64,000 nucleotides of DNA from Dichetophora obliterata. Lineage: Eukaryota; Arthropoda; Insecta; Diptera; Sciomyzidae. The number at the start of each line of letters is the position of its first letter. Within the stretch, counting starts at the first letter, position 1. Below, one piece after another: positions 1-10,370 of this stretch. Under the pieces are notes generated by a model. It had not been told where the DNA came from. It saw only the letters and a program-made list of their open reading frames with translations, and did not search any database. Location: positions 50,719,482 through 50,783,481 of the forward strand of contig OY986439.1 of NCBI GenBank assembly GCA_963920525.1. Direction: 5' to 3'. The position numbers and the translations under genes were made by a program.

Positions 1-497
1 TCAATATTATATTATAATTTGTATTTTTTTTATTATTTGCACAACAATTTCTTATCTAAGCACATAAATTTCATTCGTTGTTAAGACTCTTTCTGTCATT
101 AACAAAATTGCAAGGAAAAGAGCTTTTAAATTTGCAGCAGCATACGAAATCTTAACAAATTGTTAATATTAACTATTTTGTTAATATGGTGAGCTTAGTT
201 AAGCTGCCAGAATTGGGTTGTTAATATGTTCAACTTTACCATTTACCATTTTAATTATATCATAACATTGTACCATCCCAACATTTTACTATATACGTAC
301 TTTATTTTATATGTAGTGAAAAGTTGTAGTGGAAATAGTAATCGAAAATAGTATCTTGGTATACGGTTAAAAATCTTGGACTAAATTTTAAACTTTTTTG
401 GATTAAATATAGGACAACGCAAAAAAAAAAAAATTAAATTAGGAAAAGTTTAAAATTTTTCAATAAAAAAAAAATTAGTTTTCAATCCGCAAAAAGT

Positions 498-905
498 TTA
501 AATAAAGCAATATAAATATCAACTTAAAATAAAAAACTTTTCTGACCAGTTCATGATTTGAACACTCGTCCTCTATTGTGCTGGTCCAACACCTTATCCA
601 CTCGTTCATCTCAGTTGTTAAGAAAGTTACGCTTGTTTTGCATCATAGCGAATGCAAGTAAGCTTGCAGTAAGTAAGCAAGCGAGCAGAAACGTGGGTTC
701 GAAACCCAGCTAAATAAAAGTAAAATAAAAAAATATTCTGACCAGTTCGTGATTTGAACACACGTCCCCTCATGTGCTGGTCCAATACCTTATCCACTCG
801 TCCAACTTAGTTGTTCAAATAGTTTCGCTTATTTTGCATCATTACGAATGCAAGTAAGTTCTTTTCAGGAACGTGGGCTTGAGACCCAGCTAAATGAAAC
901 TAATG
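498..905. repeat. Two tandem copies of a tRNA-like dispersed repeat
   Basis: Two similar units of about 190 bp lie head to tail (roughly 498-718 and 728-905). Each carries, on the minus strand, a sequence resembling the GAGTGGATAAGG A-box of Ser/Leu tRNAs followed by a GTTCAAATC B-box, and on the plus strand a GGTTCGAAACC-type B-box. A related copy lies at about 27690-27910, and its lead-in (AATATAAATATCAACTT) recurs near 26130. No cloverleaf with a paired acceptor stem can be drawn, so this is best read as a SINE-like dispersed repeat rather than tRNA genes. Confidence 0.45.
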
Positions 906-2606
906 TTTGGATTACAAAATATTCCTTTTTGGATTAAAAATTTCTTTAAACCAAAGTTTGGATTAAAAAGTACATAGTTCAAAATTTTTAATCGTGTAGT
1001 GAGCATCAAGGATGGAATTTTTGTTTGTTATAAAACTTTGGGGAAAGATAGCGTTAGAAGAATATATTGACCAGGTTTTACCTACGTAGTTGGTACTTTG
1101 GTAGTTGGTGCATAGGTAAAACCTGGGTACCTATGTATTATATAATTTATAATATCATTTCAAATCATAATAACACTTCATCATACCATACCATCAAACC
1201 ATACATTGAAAAAACCATCATACCATGCCATTATATCATACAATTATAACATACGAAGCCATCACATCATACCTTTATAATATATATCACCATACCATTA
1301 CAATATACGATATGTCATACCATCAAACCTTCATATCATACAATCATAACATACCATTAAACCATACTTTCACACTATTACAAACCATCATATTATAAAA
1401 TACCATCGTATCATTTCGCACTATCTTACAATAAAATACCATTATGGCATTGTATCAAACCTTCATTCCATACCATCATATCATACCATAATATACTATA
1501 TTATAATTTTTCTTTTATATATGTGTATGTACTTTATGCTTATCACACTTTGGATGATACTTATTATACATCAAACCGATCGTGCTATACAATACTAAAC
1601 CAAAACACCATAAACAAGGGCGTCCGCAGGATTTGTTCTAGGGGAGCAAAAAGGCATAAAGAAGTCTAGAATGCACATAAATAAAATGCAACCTATATAA
1701 TTCTATTTTCTAAGATTTTTGGTATTAATTTTGTTATCATGATACGCTGGTTGACACACGCTTGTACACATAAGAAAATTGTATATATTTCAAATATGTG
1801 GTCTCCTTTATCCTTAAATAAAATCGCATTAATTACTATTTCGCACCCAAGTCTTCTTCTTTTCAAATAAGAATACAAAAATCCTCAATATTTTTTTTTT
1901 TTTCAAATTAATAAAACTAGCAAGATTTTTTAACCATTTTTTTCAGTTTTGGAGGCCTAAAACTCATAAACCAATTGCGAGCGGCCTGAAATTTATCAGA
2001 TTTGAATTTAGGAGGCAAAAATACATATAATCTGCAAAAATTACGAATTAGAGTTGTCGCTATAGTTGAAATGTTCCCCGCATGAACATCAACTGACTTA
2101 TTTATTTTTTCAACATGCATCAGTTCTAGCAGCATGCAAGTTACTAAAATCAAGTTTTTAAACATACTTATTATATGAATTATTTAAAAGATTTATTATT
2201 TTTTTTTATTCAAAACGTATGAATAAATATATAAGCAAGAGGTACATGTATAGATGGGTTTTGGGCTCCATTCATTTTATAAACATATTCCAGAACCTCT
2301 CTGCAAGGCTTGACTCTGAATCCTGGATGTAATATAAGCAAAAGGGGTGGACACCTGTTAAAAAATTTGAATTTGAAGAAGTATAAAATAAATGTTTCAA
2401 ATCGAGTTTCCTATTTAAATTTTAGTCTTAAGAAAACTTTTGACCATAAGATATTCTTATATAAGAAGGTCTTAGCGAGCTTTTTTTGAGTTTGTCATAA
2501 ATCTTGGTTCAATAACGACTTCAATTCAGCGTCTTCAAATTTTACTGGCCTTCCTTCGCGTTCTTTGTCGCTGGTGTCAAAATTACTACTTTTGCTAACA
2601 AAATCA
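906..2606. other. Non-coding AT-rich stretch with CATACCAT simple repeat
   Basis: No credible gene was seen here; open frames are short and unrelated to known families. About 1130-1520 is a degenerate simple repeat of CATACCAT/CATATCAT-like units; its reverse complement recurs at about 62430-62535. If the exon at 5811 has its upstream exons to the left of the window, this whole stretch is intronic (inference). Bases 1-497 are likewise AT-rich with nothing recognised. Confidence 0.5.
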
Positions 2607-2614
2607 GTAATCAC

Positions 2615-3174
2615 CATGGCGAATAATAAGATAGGGTAAGCAGTTTTGACAAGACCAATCGTTAATGTCAAAGTGTGTTTTAGAGATGCCAGTTTCCTTT
2701 ATTAATGTTATTTCTGGGATAAACACTTAGAAAATCAATTTTATGAAGGGTAAATAAGTTTAAATGACTTTATTCTACGTTTTCCGACAAATTGCACAAC
2801 TTCGTTTTGCCATTATAATAATTATAAAAGTTATTAATATATGGGAATGTAACTTCACACAAAATTCTCTATGAAAACCACAAATACATGCCTACATAGC
2901 CAAGAATAAATTTGAAGTGGAAGGCCCAAGCTGGATTATAACAAACAAAAATATTTCGCAGAATAGGTCCGCTTCAAGCTTGTCTAAAACAAAAAACCTG
3001 TACTTCCCCGTTTTGAAGTATTGCTCGTAAAGGATTTAATCAGAAACGCTTAGACAAAGTATGGATATTTCATTGGATTTTAATTTGCGATATGGCAGCA
3101 CTATATTTTACGATTTTGATATATATCGATAGGTCTTGTCAAAGCTACTTACCCTACCTCATGATTCTGCCATG
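2615..3174. mobile_element. hAT-like MITE, 560 bp
   Basis: The ends are inverted repeats of about 45 bp beginning CATGGC and sharing TAGGGTAAG and TTTGACAAGACC. The flanks GTAATCAC (2607-2614) and GTAATAAC (3175-3182) form an 8-bp target-site duplication with one mismatch, the length made by hAT transposases. There is no coding capacity, so this is a non-autonomous element. Confidence 0.75.
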
Positions 3175-3553
3175 GTAATAACATGCTTTTACTGATGGAT
3201 CATATTTCCCATATGTCTCAAACCGATTGAAAATCTTCAGCTGCACTTCTCTTCAAATTTAAACAAAAAAGCAGGGCTCCCGCAAACTGGGAGCCCTGGG
3301 AATCCTGGAAATGGTTAAGAACGCACTGCATTAAGAAAGTATGTTGTTTAGACTTCAACGAAATGATAAACACTGTAATTTTTGGCTGTGCGAATAATCG
3401 CCCAAGTTACAATCGCCCAGACCCAAAAATGAACAATCACCCAAAAACAGTTGAGTGTTTGTTCATAACGTACAATCGCCCAAAAAAGCGATGAACTATA
3501 GCTCAAAACTGCGAACGTTCGCCCAAATTGTTAAATAAATAATCGCTTAAATA

Positions 3554-4857
3554 ATGGGTGTCCCAACAAGAACGCAATTTTTAAATTTGGCGGCATTCGA
3601 AGTGTCATTGTTTGACATTTGAACAATTGTTATTTTTTGCTAGTAGAAGGTACGAAGTTAGTGAAAATGGAGCGCTACACGAATGAACAACGCATTCTCA
3701 TTGTGAAATTGTTTTACCAAAATGGTGAAAGTTTTGCGGCTACAGTTCGCAAATTGCGATCAATTTGGGGTCACAATAATGCTCCAAAAGAGTCAACTGT
3801 AAAGAGATTAATGGATAAATTTGCCGAAACTGGGTCTGTTAGTCATGTAAAGACAACAACGCGCCTTCGACCAGGTCGATCGACCGAAAATGTCGCAGCT
3901 GTAAGTGATGCTGTCGCTCAAACTCCATCCACCTCAATTCGACACCGAGCTCAGCAAATTGGTGTCTCCAAATCCGCTATGCAGCGAATTTTGACGAAAT
4001 ATTTGCATCTTCATGCATACAAAGTTCAATTGACTCAGGAACTGAAGCCAGCTGTCCATGGATAGCGAAGGGAGTTCGTTAATTGGGTATTGGAGAGACA
4101 ACATGAAAATGCTGATTTTGCCGCTAAAATCATCTTCAGTGACGAGGCCCATTTCCATCTTGATGGCTTCGTCAATAGGCAGAATTGTCGCATTTGGGGT
4201 GAGGAAAATCCTCGAGTGATTCACAAGAAGCAAATGCATCCTCAACGTGTCACTTTGTGGTGTGGTTTTTGGGCTGGAGGAATCATTGAACCTTTTTTTA
4301 TGAAAATGAGGCAGGTCAAGCGCAAACAGTCAATGGTTTTCGGTATCGTGAAATGATAACCAGTTTTTTCTTGCCTAGAATTGAAGAAATGAATGTGGAA
4401 GGCATGTGGTTCCAACAAGACGGCGCCACATGTCATACAGCCAGAGAAACAATTCAATTGCTGCATCAGTCATTTCCCGGTTGTGTTATTTCGCGTTTTG
4501 GAGATCAGAATTGGCCGCCTAGATCGTGCGATTTAACACCATTAGATTTTTTTTTTTTGGGGTTTTTTGAAGTCGATAGCTTACGCGAATAAGCCGACGA
4601 CGACTCAAGCCTTAAAAGAGGAAATTGGATGCTGCATTAATGAAATACCGCAGCATTTATGCAAAACGGTCATTGAAAATTTCATTAAAAGATCGCGTGT
4701 ATGCCAGCAAAGCCGCGGCGGCCATCTGCGCGATATATTGTTCCATACATAACCTCATTCTGTCTACTTTACGATATAATAAAGTTTTACGATTTTTTTT
4801 TTAAATATCTGTGTTTTATTTAAAATTTAAAAATTGCGCTCTTGTTGGGACACCCTT
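3554..4857 (+). mobile_element. mariner-like element with DUF4817-type transposase, 1.3 kb
   Basis: The element is bounded by TA dinucleotides (3552-3553 and 4858-4859), the Tc1/mariner target. Its terminal inverted repeats are about 35 bp: ATGGGTGTCCCAACAAGA at the left and AAGGGTGTCCCAACAAGA at the right in reverse, differing at three positions over the 35 bp. It carries one broken transposase gene on the + strand. It inserted into the CGCCCAA foldback element, whose motifs continue on both sides. Confidence 0.9.
3667..4752 (+). pseudogene. mariner-family transposase, broken
   Basis: The first ~130 codons read as an insect DUF4817/helix-turn-helix DNA-binding region: MERYTNEQRILIVKLFYQNG at the start, then a second helix-turn-helix and YKVQLTQELKP. 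The catalytic part follows with FSDEAHFHLDGFVN (first Asp), WFQQDGATCHTA (second Asp) and RSCDLTPLDFF (third Asp). Thirty-six residues separate the second and third Asp as read, close to the 34-41 of mariner relatives. The gene is dead: an in-frame TAG at 4063-4065 where an arginine-rich continuation follows, a frameshift near 4305, and another at the T-run near 4550. The start is the ATG at 3667, which begins the conserved domain; the upstream in-frame ATG at 3619 adds non-conserved residues. Confidence 0.85.
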
Positions 4858-5810
4858 TATATTGGGTCTTTATTAATTATAATAATTTGCCCAAAAATGC
4901 CATAAACAATCGCCCAAATAAAAGAATATGTAAATAAATGCATATCCATATAACAATGCATATTTCTTAAAATAATATTTGAAAACAGTTGACTTAATAA
5001 AAAAGGACTAGGATGATTTCCGCCCTTGAATATAATGATTGCCCTTGTACAGAATGTTAAAAAACATTTCGTATAAGGGTAAATCATTTCATTATAAAAA
5101 ACGGTCCTTCTGTCCATTTTCCGTACAAGGACAAATCATTTTACGGCCATAATGTCCATCCCGAATAAGACCAAAACCAAAAAACCAAACATACATTTTC
5201 TTCAAAATTACTTTAGTCAAACCGTTAACTCTCTTTAATTGCACTGTGGAGCTCAGTCTACGCGAAATGAACAATATAAAATATATGTCGGGCTTAAAAT
5301 TTGAGGGAACATTCATTATGAACAATCGCTCAAAAAGCAAATGCACAATCGCCCAAACTAAAAATGAAAAATCGCCCAAAACTGCAAACTTTCGCCTAAA
5401 TCATTAAATGAATAATCGCCCAAAAAAATTTGGGCGTTTGTTTATAATGTACAATCACCCAAAAACTTTTTTGGGCGATTTTCATTCTTCCAAATTTGTA
5501 CATTATGAACAGTCGCCTAAAAAAAAAAAAAAAACGAACAATCGCCCAAAAACTTTAACCGGTTTTTTGGGCGATTATTCATTTCCGCACTTTTGGGCGA
5601 TTGTAACTTGGGCGATTATTCGTACAGCCGTAATTTTAATTATAACACTTTAACATGATCATAGTAACAAGATGGCTAAAAAAATTCTTCTCTTTTTAAA
5701 ATATAGTATTTTTTTAAAAAGTGCAAAATAATTGAGATTAAGTAAATTGCTTTTTACCTTTAAATAAAACTACTTTCAAACATTAAAATATTTGTTTTTT
5801 TCGCTTTTAG

Positions 5811-6245
5811 GAAAATGGTACAAATCTCTCGGCCCTGCTCTGTCGGGAAAAAGACTGCAAGGGCATCGTGATACCCGTGCAAACGAAGACTATGCAACCC
5901 GATTGGCGTTGCCTGACCTGCAACAATGTCTTTCCGCATTCGAAAATGGCACGCTATCAAGATTTTGCACTGAACACCATCAACAATCGCATCAACGCGA
6001 GCAGCATTAAGGACATGATACACTTCATCAACGATCTGTGTCCGCGCTTCTGTCCCTCTTCCAACTATGTATTGATCGAGGCCAAGTTGAATGTGATTTG
6101 GCGCATGCAACGCGGCAAGGAAGAATACACACCCGAGCAGTTAGAGCATCGCGATCGCTATCGTGAAGAAATCCTAGCAGTATTGCATAAACTTGGAGCG
6201 GGCGAGTGCACGTTAAAAAAGCTGATAACAAATGAGATTGAGTGA
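5811..6245 (+). CDS. SmydA/msta-like SET-MYND protein, one exon (partial)
   Basis: An exon of 144 codons opens in phase 0 after a clear acceptor (pyrimidine tract then CGCTTTTAG at 5802-5810). It matches the post-SET region and start of the helical C-terminal part of arthropod SmydA proteins (Drosophila msta relatives): ENGTNLSALLCREKDCKG, the paired cysteines of DWRCLTCNN, then an INDLCPRFCPSSNYVLIEAK helix. These proteins are cytoplasmic/nuclear SET-MYND family members whose substrate is mostly unknown. The SET and MYND parts are absent and must lie upstream, probably beyond the left edge. The frame stops at TGA 6243-6245. Family members usually continue for perhaps 70-100 residues past this point, so either a donor near the end (GTGAAG at 6241, GTGAGT near 6254) leads to an unseen exon or this copy is shortened. 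Confidence 0.75.
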   Translation, partial: ENGTNLSALLCREKDCKGIVIPVQTKTMQPDWRCLTCNNVFPHSKMARYQDFALNTINNRINASSIKDMIHFINDLCPRFCPSSNYVLIEAKLNVIWRMQRGKEEYTPEQLEHRDRYREEILAVLHKLGAGECTLKKLITNEIE

Positions 6246-6338
6246 AGGCGTGAGTGGATGTGGCGGAGTGCGTGTGGATCGAGTATCGAGCGTATCGTGT
6301 TTCAAGCGTTATGTATCTTGTTTTTCTCAGCTTAGTAT

Positions 6339-6344
6339 AATAAA
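6339..6344 (+). terminator. Poly(A) signal AATAAA after the SmydA exon
   Basis: AATAAA lies about 95 bases past the stop codon of the exon at 5811-6245, at a distance typical of a short insect 3' UTR. It supports 6245 as a genuine gene end but does not prove it, since the DNA is AT-rich. Confidence 0.35.
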
Positions 6345-7769
6345 GTATTTGTTAATATCTATTTCTTTGTCAAACAATAAGGTAAAACAATATTTATTTA
6401 TTTATTTCATTCAAATGCCTAGTAAAAATGCTTCCTTTATTAAAATACTTATAGTACAAGTTGAATCAACTCTTCTCTGAAAATTATCTCAAAATTTAAG
6501 TGATGTAGTAAAATAGATAAGCATAAAAGGATAGAAAAATAAACAAACGAAAAAAAAAAAATAATAAAAACAAAATTAATTACAAAACAAATTAGAATTC
6601 CTCTTTTATTGCCTGATTGTAGCTAAAAGTGTGACAAATTATGACAGCTGTCGTTTTTGGCCCAAAATGACTTAATTATAAGCGCTTGGATTTTCTCGAA
6701 TTCAACGTAAACACGCTTTAGTGCAAGTTAAATGTGTGTGTGTGTGTGTGCATTATTATTTTTTGTGTGCTTTTAATTGAATATAAAGTCATAAGGTGCT
6801 GTTTATAGAAGATATTGTTGCAAAAAAAAATGCTATTTTTGCATACACTTTGAAAACCCTGCATTTTAGTTCTCTATCACAAGTTACTTTTGGATCGAAA
6901 AAGTTAATTTCTTGACACTTGAAATCTTTAAAAACTCAACTAAAAAAATAAATTTTGTATACCAACCCTTATGTTGTGCTCAGTCAAATGGCTGCATTTC
7001 AAAGTGAGCGCAAAGATTTATGATACGCTTCGATGCAATCGCTCTAAATAGCAATCAAAATACACACAAGTATATAAAACCTGCAAACTAAATTAAAATT
7101 ATTTCAAAAATTGTCACAACTACAAAGTACCGATGTTGTAATGAGCGTGCTTTGGAGATGTGATGCACTTGGCACAGTAGTGAGAATTGTGTTTTCAAGC
7201 AGAAAACACGCCTTTCGTTCAAAAAATTATTTTTGAAGGCTAAGCATTTTGAAAAATTATAAAAACAACATGATAAAAAAATGCAATTAGCGCCCAAAAA
7301 TCAAAGGGAGTAGAATTGCATTTTTTCTTCTAGAAACAGAACAACAAATTTTGTGTCAAGCTGACAAGAGTGTAAATAAATATAAGCAATTTTCGGTTTT
7401 TATTATTTTACGACCAAAAAAACTTTCGTCCCCTTTTTTGGAAGAAAAATAACCTTTCAAGGACCTTATTTGAAGAAAAGATGTAAGCCCTAGTAATAAT
7501 AAAACCTGAAATAAATTAACGAATATACTGGTTGGTTGAGAGCAAAAAATTATATAAATTTGTTATCATGTCTGTTGTAAGCAGAGCTAAATACAAACTT
7601 ATTTAATTTGTCCAATATATATACATTTAGCTCCACTGTAAATTTTTTAATCACATTTGCATAAATCTGTTCAATTACCGTTTGCTCTTGTAAACCAGCC
7701 AACGTTATACATATATTTGTTGTATTAACTGCACTTAAAGCTTTCTATAGTTACTTTTATAGCCACTCT
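6345..7769. other. Gene-free stretch
   Basis: No gene or recognisable mobile element was seen. A (TG)9 microsatellite lies at 6733-6750. The 69-codon minus-strand frame at 7088-7297 resembles nothing known. If the SmydA transcript continues, this would be intron or 3' flank. Confidence 0.5.
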
Positions 7770-9534
7770 CCCTTGTCAAACGCCCATAAAATGTTGTCAG
7801 TTAAAGAGCATGTCTAAATTGAGGTAGAATACTGAATTCCGAGACTGGGCGACTTATATCCACAAAGCTATTCGATATAACAAATTTGGGTTGTATAAGA
7901 AGTGCCGCACCCTCTTGATCACCGCTCATAGAATGTAATCAATTAAACTGCATGTGTACATGGAGGTTGAATACCGAATTCCAAAACTGTGCGACATATA
8001 GCTCCAAAACTATTCGATTGCACCAATTTGGGTTGTATGGGAGGTGCCACTGCACTTTTCCTTACGTCCATAAAATTTTACCAATGAAACTGCATGTGTA
8101 AATTGAGGTCGAATACTGAATTCCGAGGCTGAGTTATCTATAACACCAAAGCTATTCGATATCGTAAATTTGGGTTAGATTGGAGGTGTAACGCCCCCCC
8201 GACAAACTCTAAAAAATTTTATCAGTAAATCTGCAAGTGTAAATTTTGTTCGAATACTGAGTTCTGACGCTGTGCGACCTTGATTTCCAAAGCTATTCGA
8301 TATCACAAATTTTCGTTGTATGGGAGGTGCCACTCCCCCTTGATCAACGCTCATAAAATGTAATCAATGAAATTGCATGTGTACATTGAGGTCCAATACT
8401 GAATTCCAAAGCTGTGAGACCTATAACCCCAAAGCTATTTGATATCTCTAATTTGGGTTAAATAGGAGGTTTCACTCCCCCTTGTCGTACGCCCATAAAA
8501 TGTAATTATTGAAACTGCATGTATAAATTGGGACCGAATACTGAATTCTGACACTGCTATTCGATATCGCAAATTTACGTTAAATGGGAGGTGCCACGAC
8601 CCTCTTACCAATGAACATTAAATTGAATCAATGAAACTGAATGTGTACATTGAGATCGAATACTGAATTCCGGCGTTGTGCGGCCTATAACTCCAAAACT
8701 ATTTGATAGCACAAAGTTAGGTTGCATGGGAAGTGCCACTGCCCTTTGCACTACGCTCATAAAATGTAGAGGAATGAAAGTGCATGCATAAATGTAGGTT
8801 GAATACCGAATTCTTACGCTGTCAACCTATAACTTCAAAGCAATTCGATATCGCAAATTTGGGTTGTAAGGGAGATGGCTCGCCTCCCTGTCCAACGCCC
8901 ATAAAATAAAACCATTGAAACTGCATGTGTAAATTGAGGTCAAAAACTGAATTCCAAAGCTGAATTCCTATAACTTCAAAGCTATTCGATATCACAAATT
9001 TGGGTTGTATGGAAGGTGCCCCTCCCCCTTGTCCACTCCCATAAAATTTCATCACTGAAACGGTACGTCTAAATTGTGGTCGAATACCGAATTTCTAAGC
9101 TGTGCGACCCATAACTCTAAAGCTATTCGATAACAACAATTTTTTATATATATGTGGGAGGTAAAAGGGGGTGTGGCATTTTCTCTTAAACCATCTCGTA
9201 CTCAAAGCAAAGCGTACTTACAAAATTTGAGCTCAATCGGACCAATAGTTTCGAAGTATTTTGATATTTTCTTAAAAGTAAGCGCAGATGAAGTGTGACC
9301 ACGCCCATTTTTATCAAAGTTAATGACAGTTATCATACGAACTTATTTACCAAATTTTAATTTAATACGACCAAAACTGTCTTATATACAGCATTTTTAT
9401 TGATTTGTGGGCGACAAAAGGGGTTGTGGCATTATGTTTTTCCTAAACCAGTAGAAAGAATTATCCAATTTGGTTCAGTCGTTTTCAAGTTTTAAGCATC
9501 CGAACAAATCACGATTCATTTTTATATATACAGA
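7770..9534 (-). mobile_element. Non-autonomous Helitron with 142-bp tandem repeats (copy 1)
   Basis: Read on the minus strand, the element begins at 9534 with TCTGTATATATAAAAATGAA after an A, the A|TC start of a Helitron, then shares the leader of the copy at 33576-35080 (TGTGGGCG, GACAGTTTTGGTCGTATTAAA and the phrase around GGGCGTGGTC). The rest is about ten degenerate tandem units of roughly 142 bp; the recurring GAATTC-like marker falls at 7834, 7976, 8118, 8259, 8401, 8543, 8665, 8808, 8949 and 9089. The expected CTAG 3' end is not found near 7770, so this copy seems truncated there. No Rep/helicase frame is present. Confidence 0.65.
7790..9160. repeat. 142-bp tandem repeat array, about 10 units
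   Basis: Successive units carry GAATTC, CTATTCGATATC, AAATTTGGGTTGTATGGGAG and CCCATAAAATG in fixed order. Marker spacing is 142, 142, 141, 142, 142, 122, 143, 141 and 140 bp; the 122-bp unit lacks about 20 bases. Small frames in it (for example 8822-9055 on the minus strand) are repeats of the array and not genes. The same unit, inverted, forms the interior of the Helitron at 33576-35080. Confidence 0.85.
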
Positions 9535-9767
9535 TATTGCTTTGTGGGCGGTAAAAGTGGGCTTGAAAACATTAATGTATCGTGATTGCCTCTTGGAGCA
9601 CCTTCACAGCAAGTTTCACTATAAAAATGTGTAGAACTCAGGAATTGCCATGATTTCGAAAAAGTGGGCGTATATATATTGCGACCTGCGACCACGCACA
9701 TTTTTTGAACAGTTACTGACAGTAACCATCTGAACAACTTTACTTTAATACACTTATTCAATGATAC

Positions 9768-9951
9768 TCCAACAATTTAATACCATCTCTGTAATGATTT
9801 TCCGTAAGCTCTACTGTGCCACGGCTGCCATAGTTTCTTCATCCGGCAGAAAAAGCTTTCCACGAAGGAATTATTTCAAGTTTCTGCAGAGGTAGAAGTT
9901 GCTGGAAGCCAAATCAAACAATTCGTACTTTAACTCATTTAATTTAGCCAT
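9768..9951 (-). pseudogene. mariner transposase C-terminal relic
   Basis: On the minus strand the frame starting at 9951 reads MAKLNELKYELFDLAS, followed by FYLCRNLK, a stop, then LRGKLFLPDEETMAAVA and, after a frameshift, YRDGIKLLE-like residues. This matches the end of mariner transposases (NEL.YELL..PPYSPDLAPSD..LF.NLKK.L.GKRF..NEE), but the third catalytic Asp region has been lost. A short fragment with no terminal repeats recognised. Confidence 0.7.
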
Positions 9952-9989
9952 CGTCAAAACACTTACAAACACTTATAAAAAAAAACCAA

Positions 9990-10370
9990 AACACTAAGTT
10001 AAAGCCTTGGATAACTACTGAACATAGCGATAAAATAAATTTAGAAAATAAGCTTAGAGTTAAAATACAGACACGCGGATAATCAGGCGCTTAAAAGCAC
10101 AGTAAAAAAATTAACAAATTAAATTAAAAAATAAGCCTTTGCAGCTCGAGAAAGTTTTTACGAAAAAGAATTTAGCAATTGCAAAGGTGATATTAAAAAA
10201 GAATGGCATTTGGCTAACGAATTAACTGGGAAAACGACGAAAAGTAACTGTGACATAAATTCTAAAAATAAGTGACTTCATTTGTTCCGAAAAGCTTAAA
10301 ACTGCGGATGAATTTAAAACTTACTTCACCTCCCTCAAGCCTAGCTTCCATAATTTTAACATGGATTTTG
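9990..10370 (+). pseudogene. LINE ORF2 linker fragment (between endonuclease and RT)
   Basis: Across several frames the sequence reads KPWITTEHSDKINLENKLR, then FYEKEFSNCKGDIKKEWHLA and NELTGKTTKS. This is the spacer that precedes the reverse transcriptase in Jockey/CR1-type LINEs. It is probably the upstream part of the LINE resumed at about 12741, with the intervening 2.4 kb being inserted sequence (inference). Stops and frameshifts are frequent. Confidence 0.6.

Larger units (their letters stand above)
3384..5629. mobile_element. Foldback-type element made of CGCCCAA motifs, 2.25 kb
   Basis: The left end GGCTGTGCGAATAATCGCCC and the right end, read in reverse (GGCTGTACGAATAATCGCCC), are inverted repeats. 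They are flanked by GTAATTTT at 3375-3382 and 5630-5637 (8 bp, or 9 bp with one mismatch). Between them the motif ATCGCCCAAA is repeated many times, in one orientation on the left and the other on the right, with GTACAATC and TGAATAATC linkers. No transposase of its own was seen. The mariner element at 3554-4857 sits inside and is younger. An 8-9 bp duplication suits hAT or Foldback families; the superfamily is not settled. Confidence 0.75.

Noticed and set aside
7790..9160. Regular repeats that might be a CRISPR array
   Set aside because: Units are about 142 bp, contiguous, without unique spacers, in a eukaryotic Helitron.
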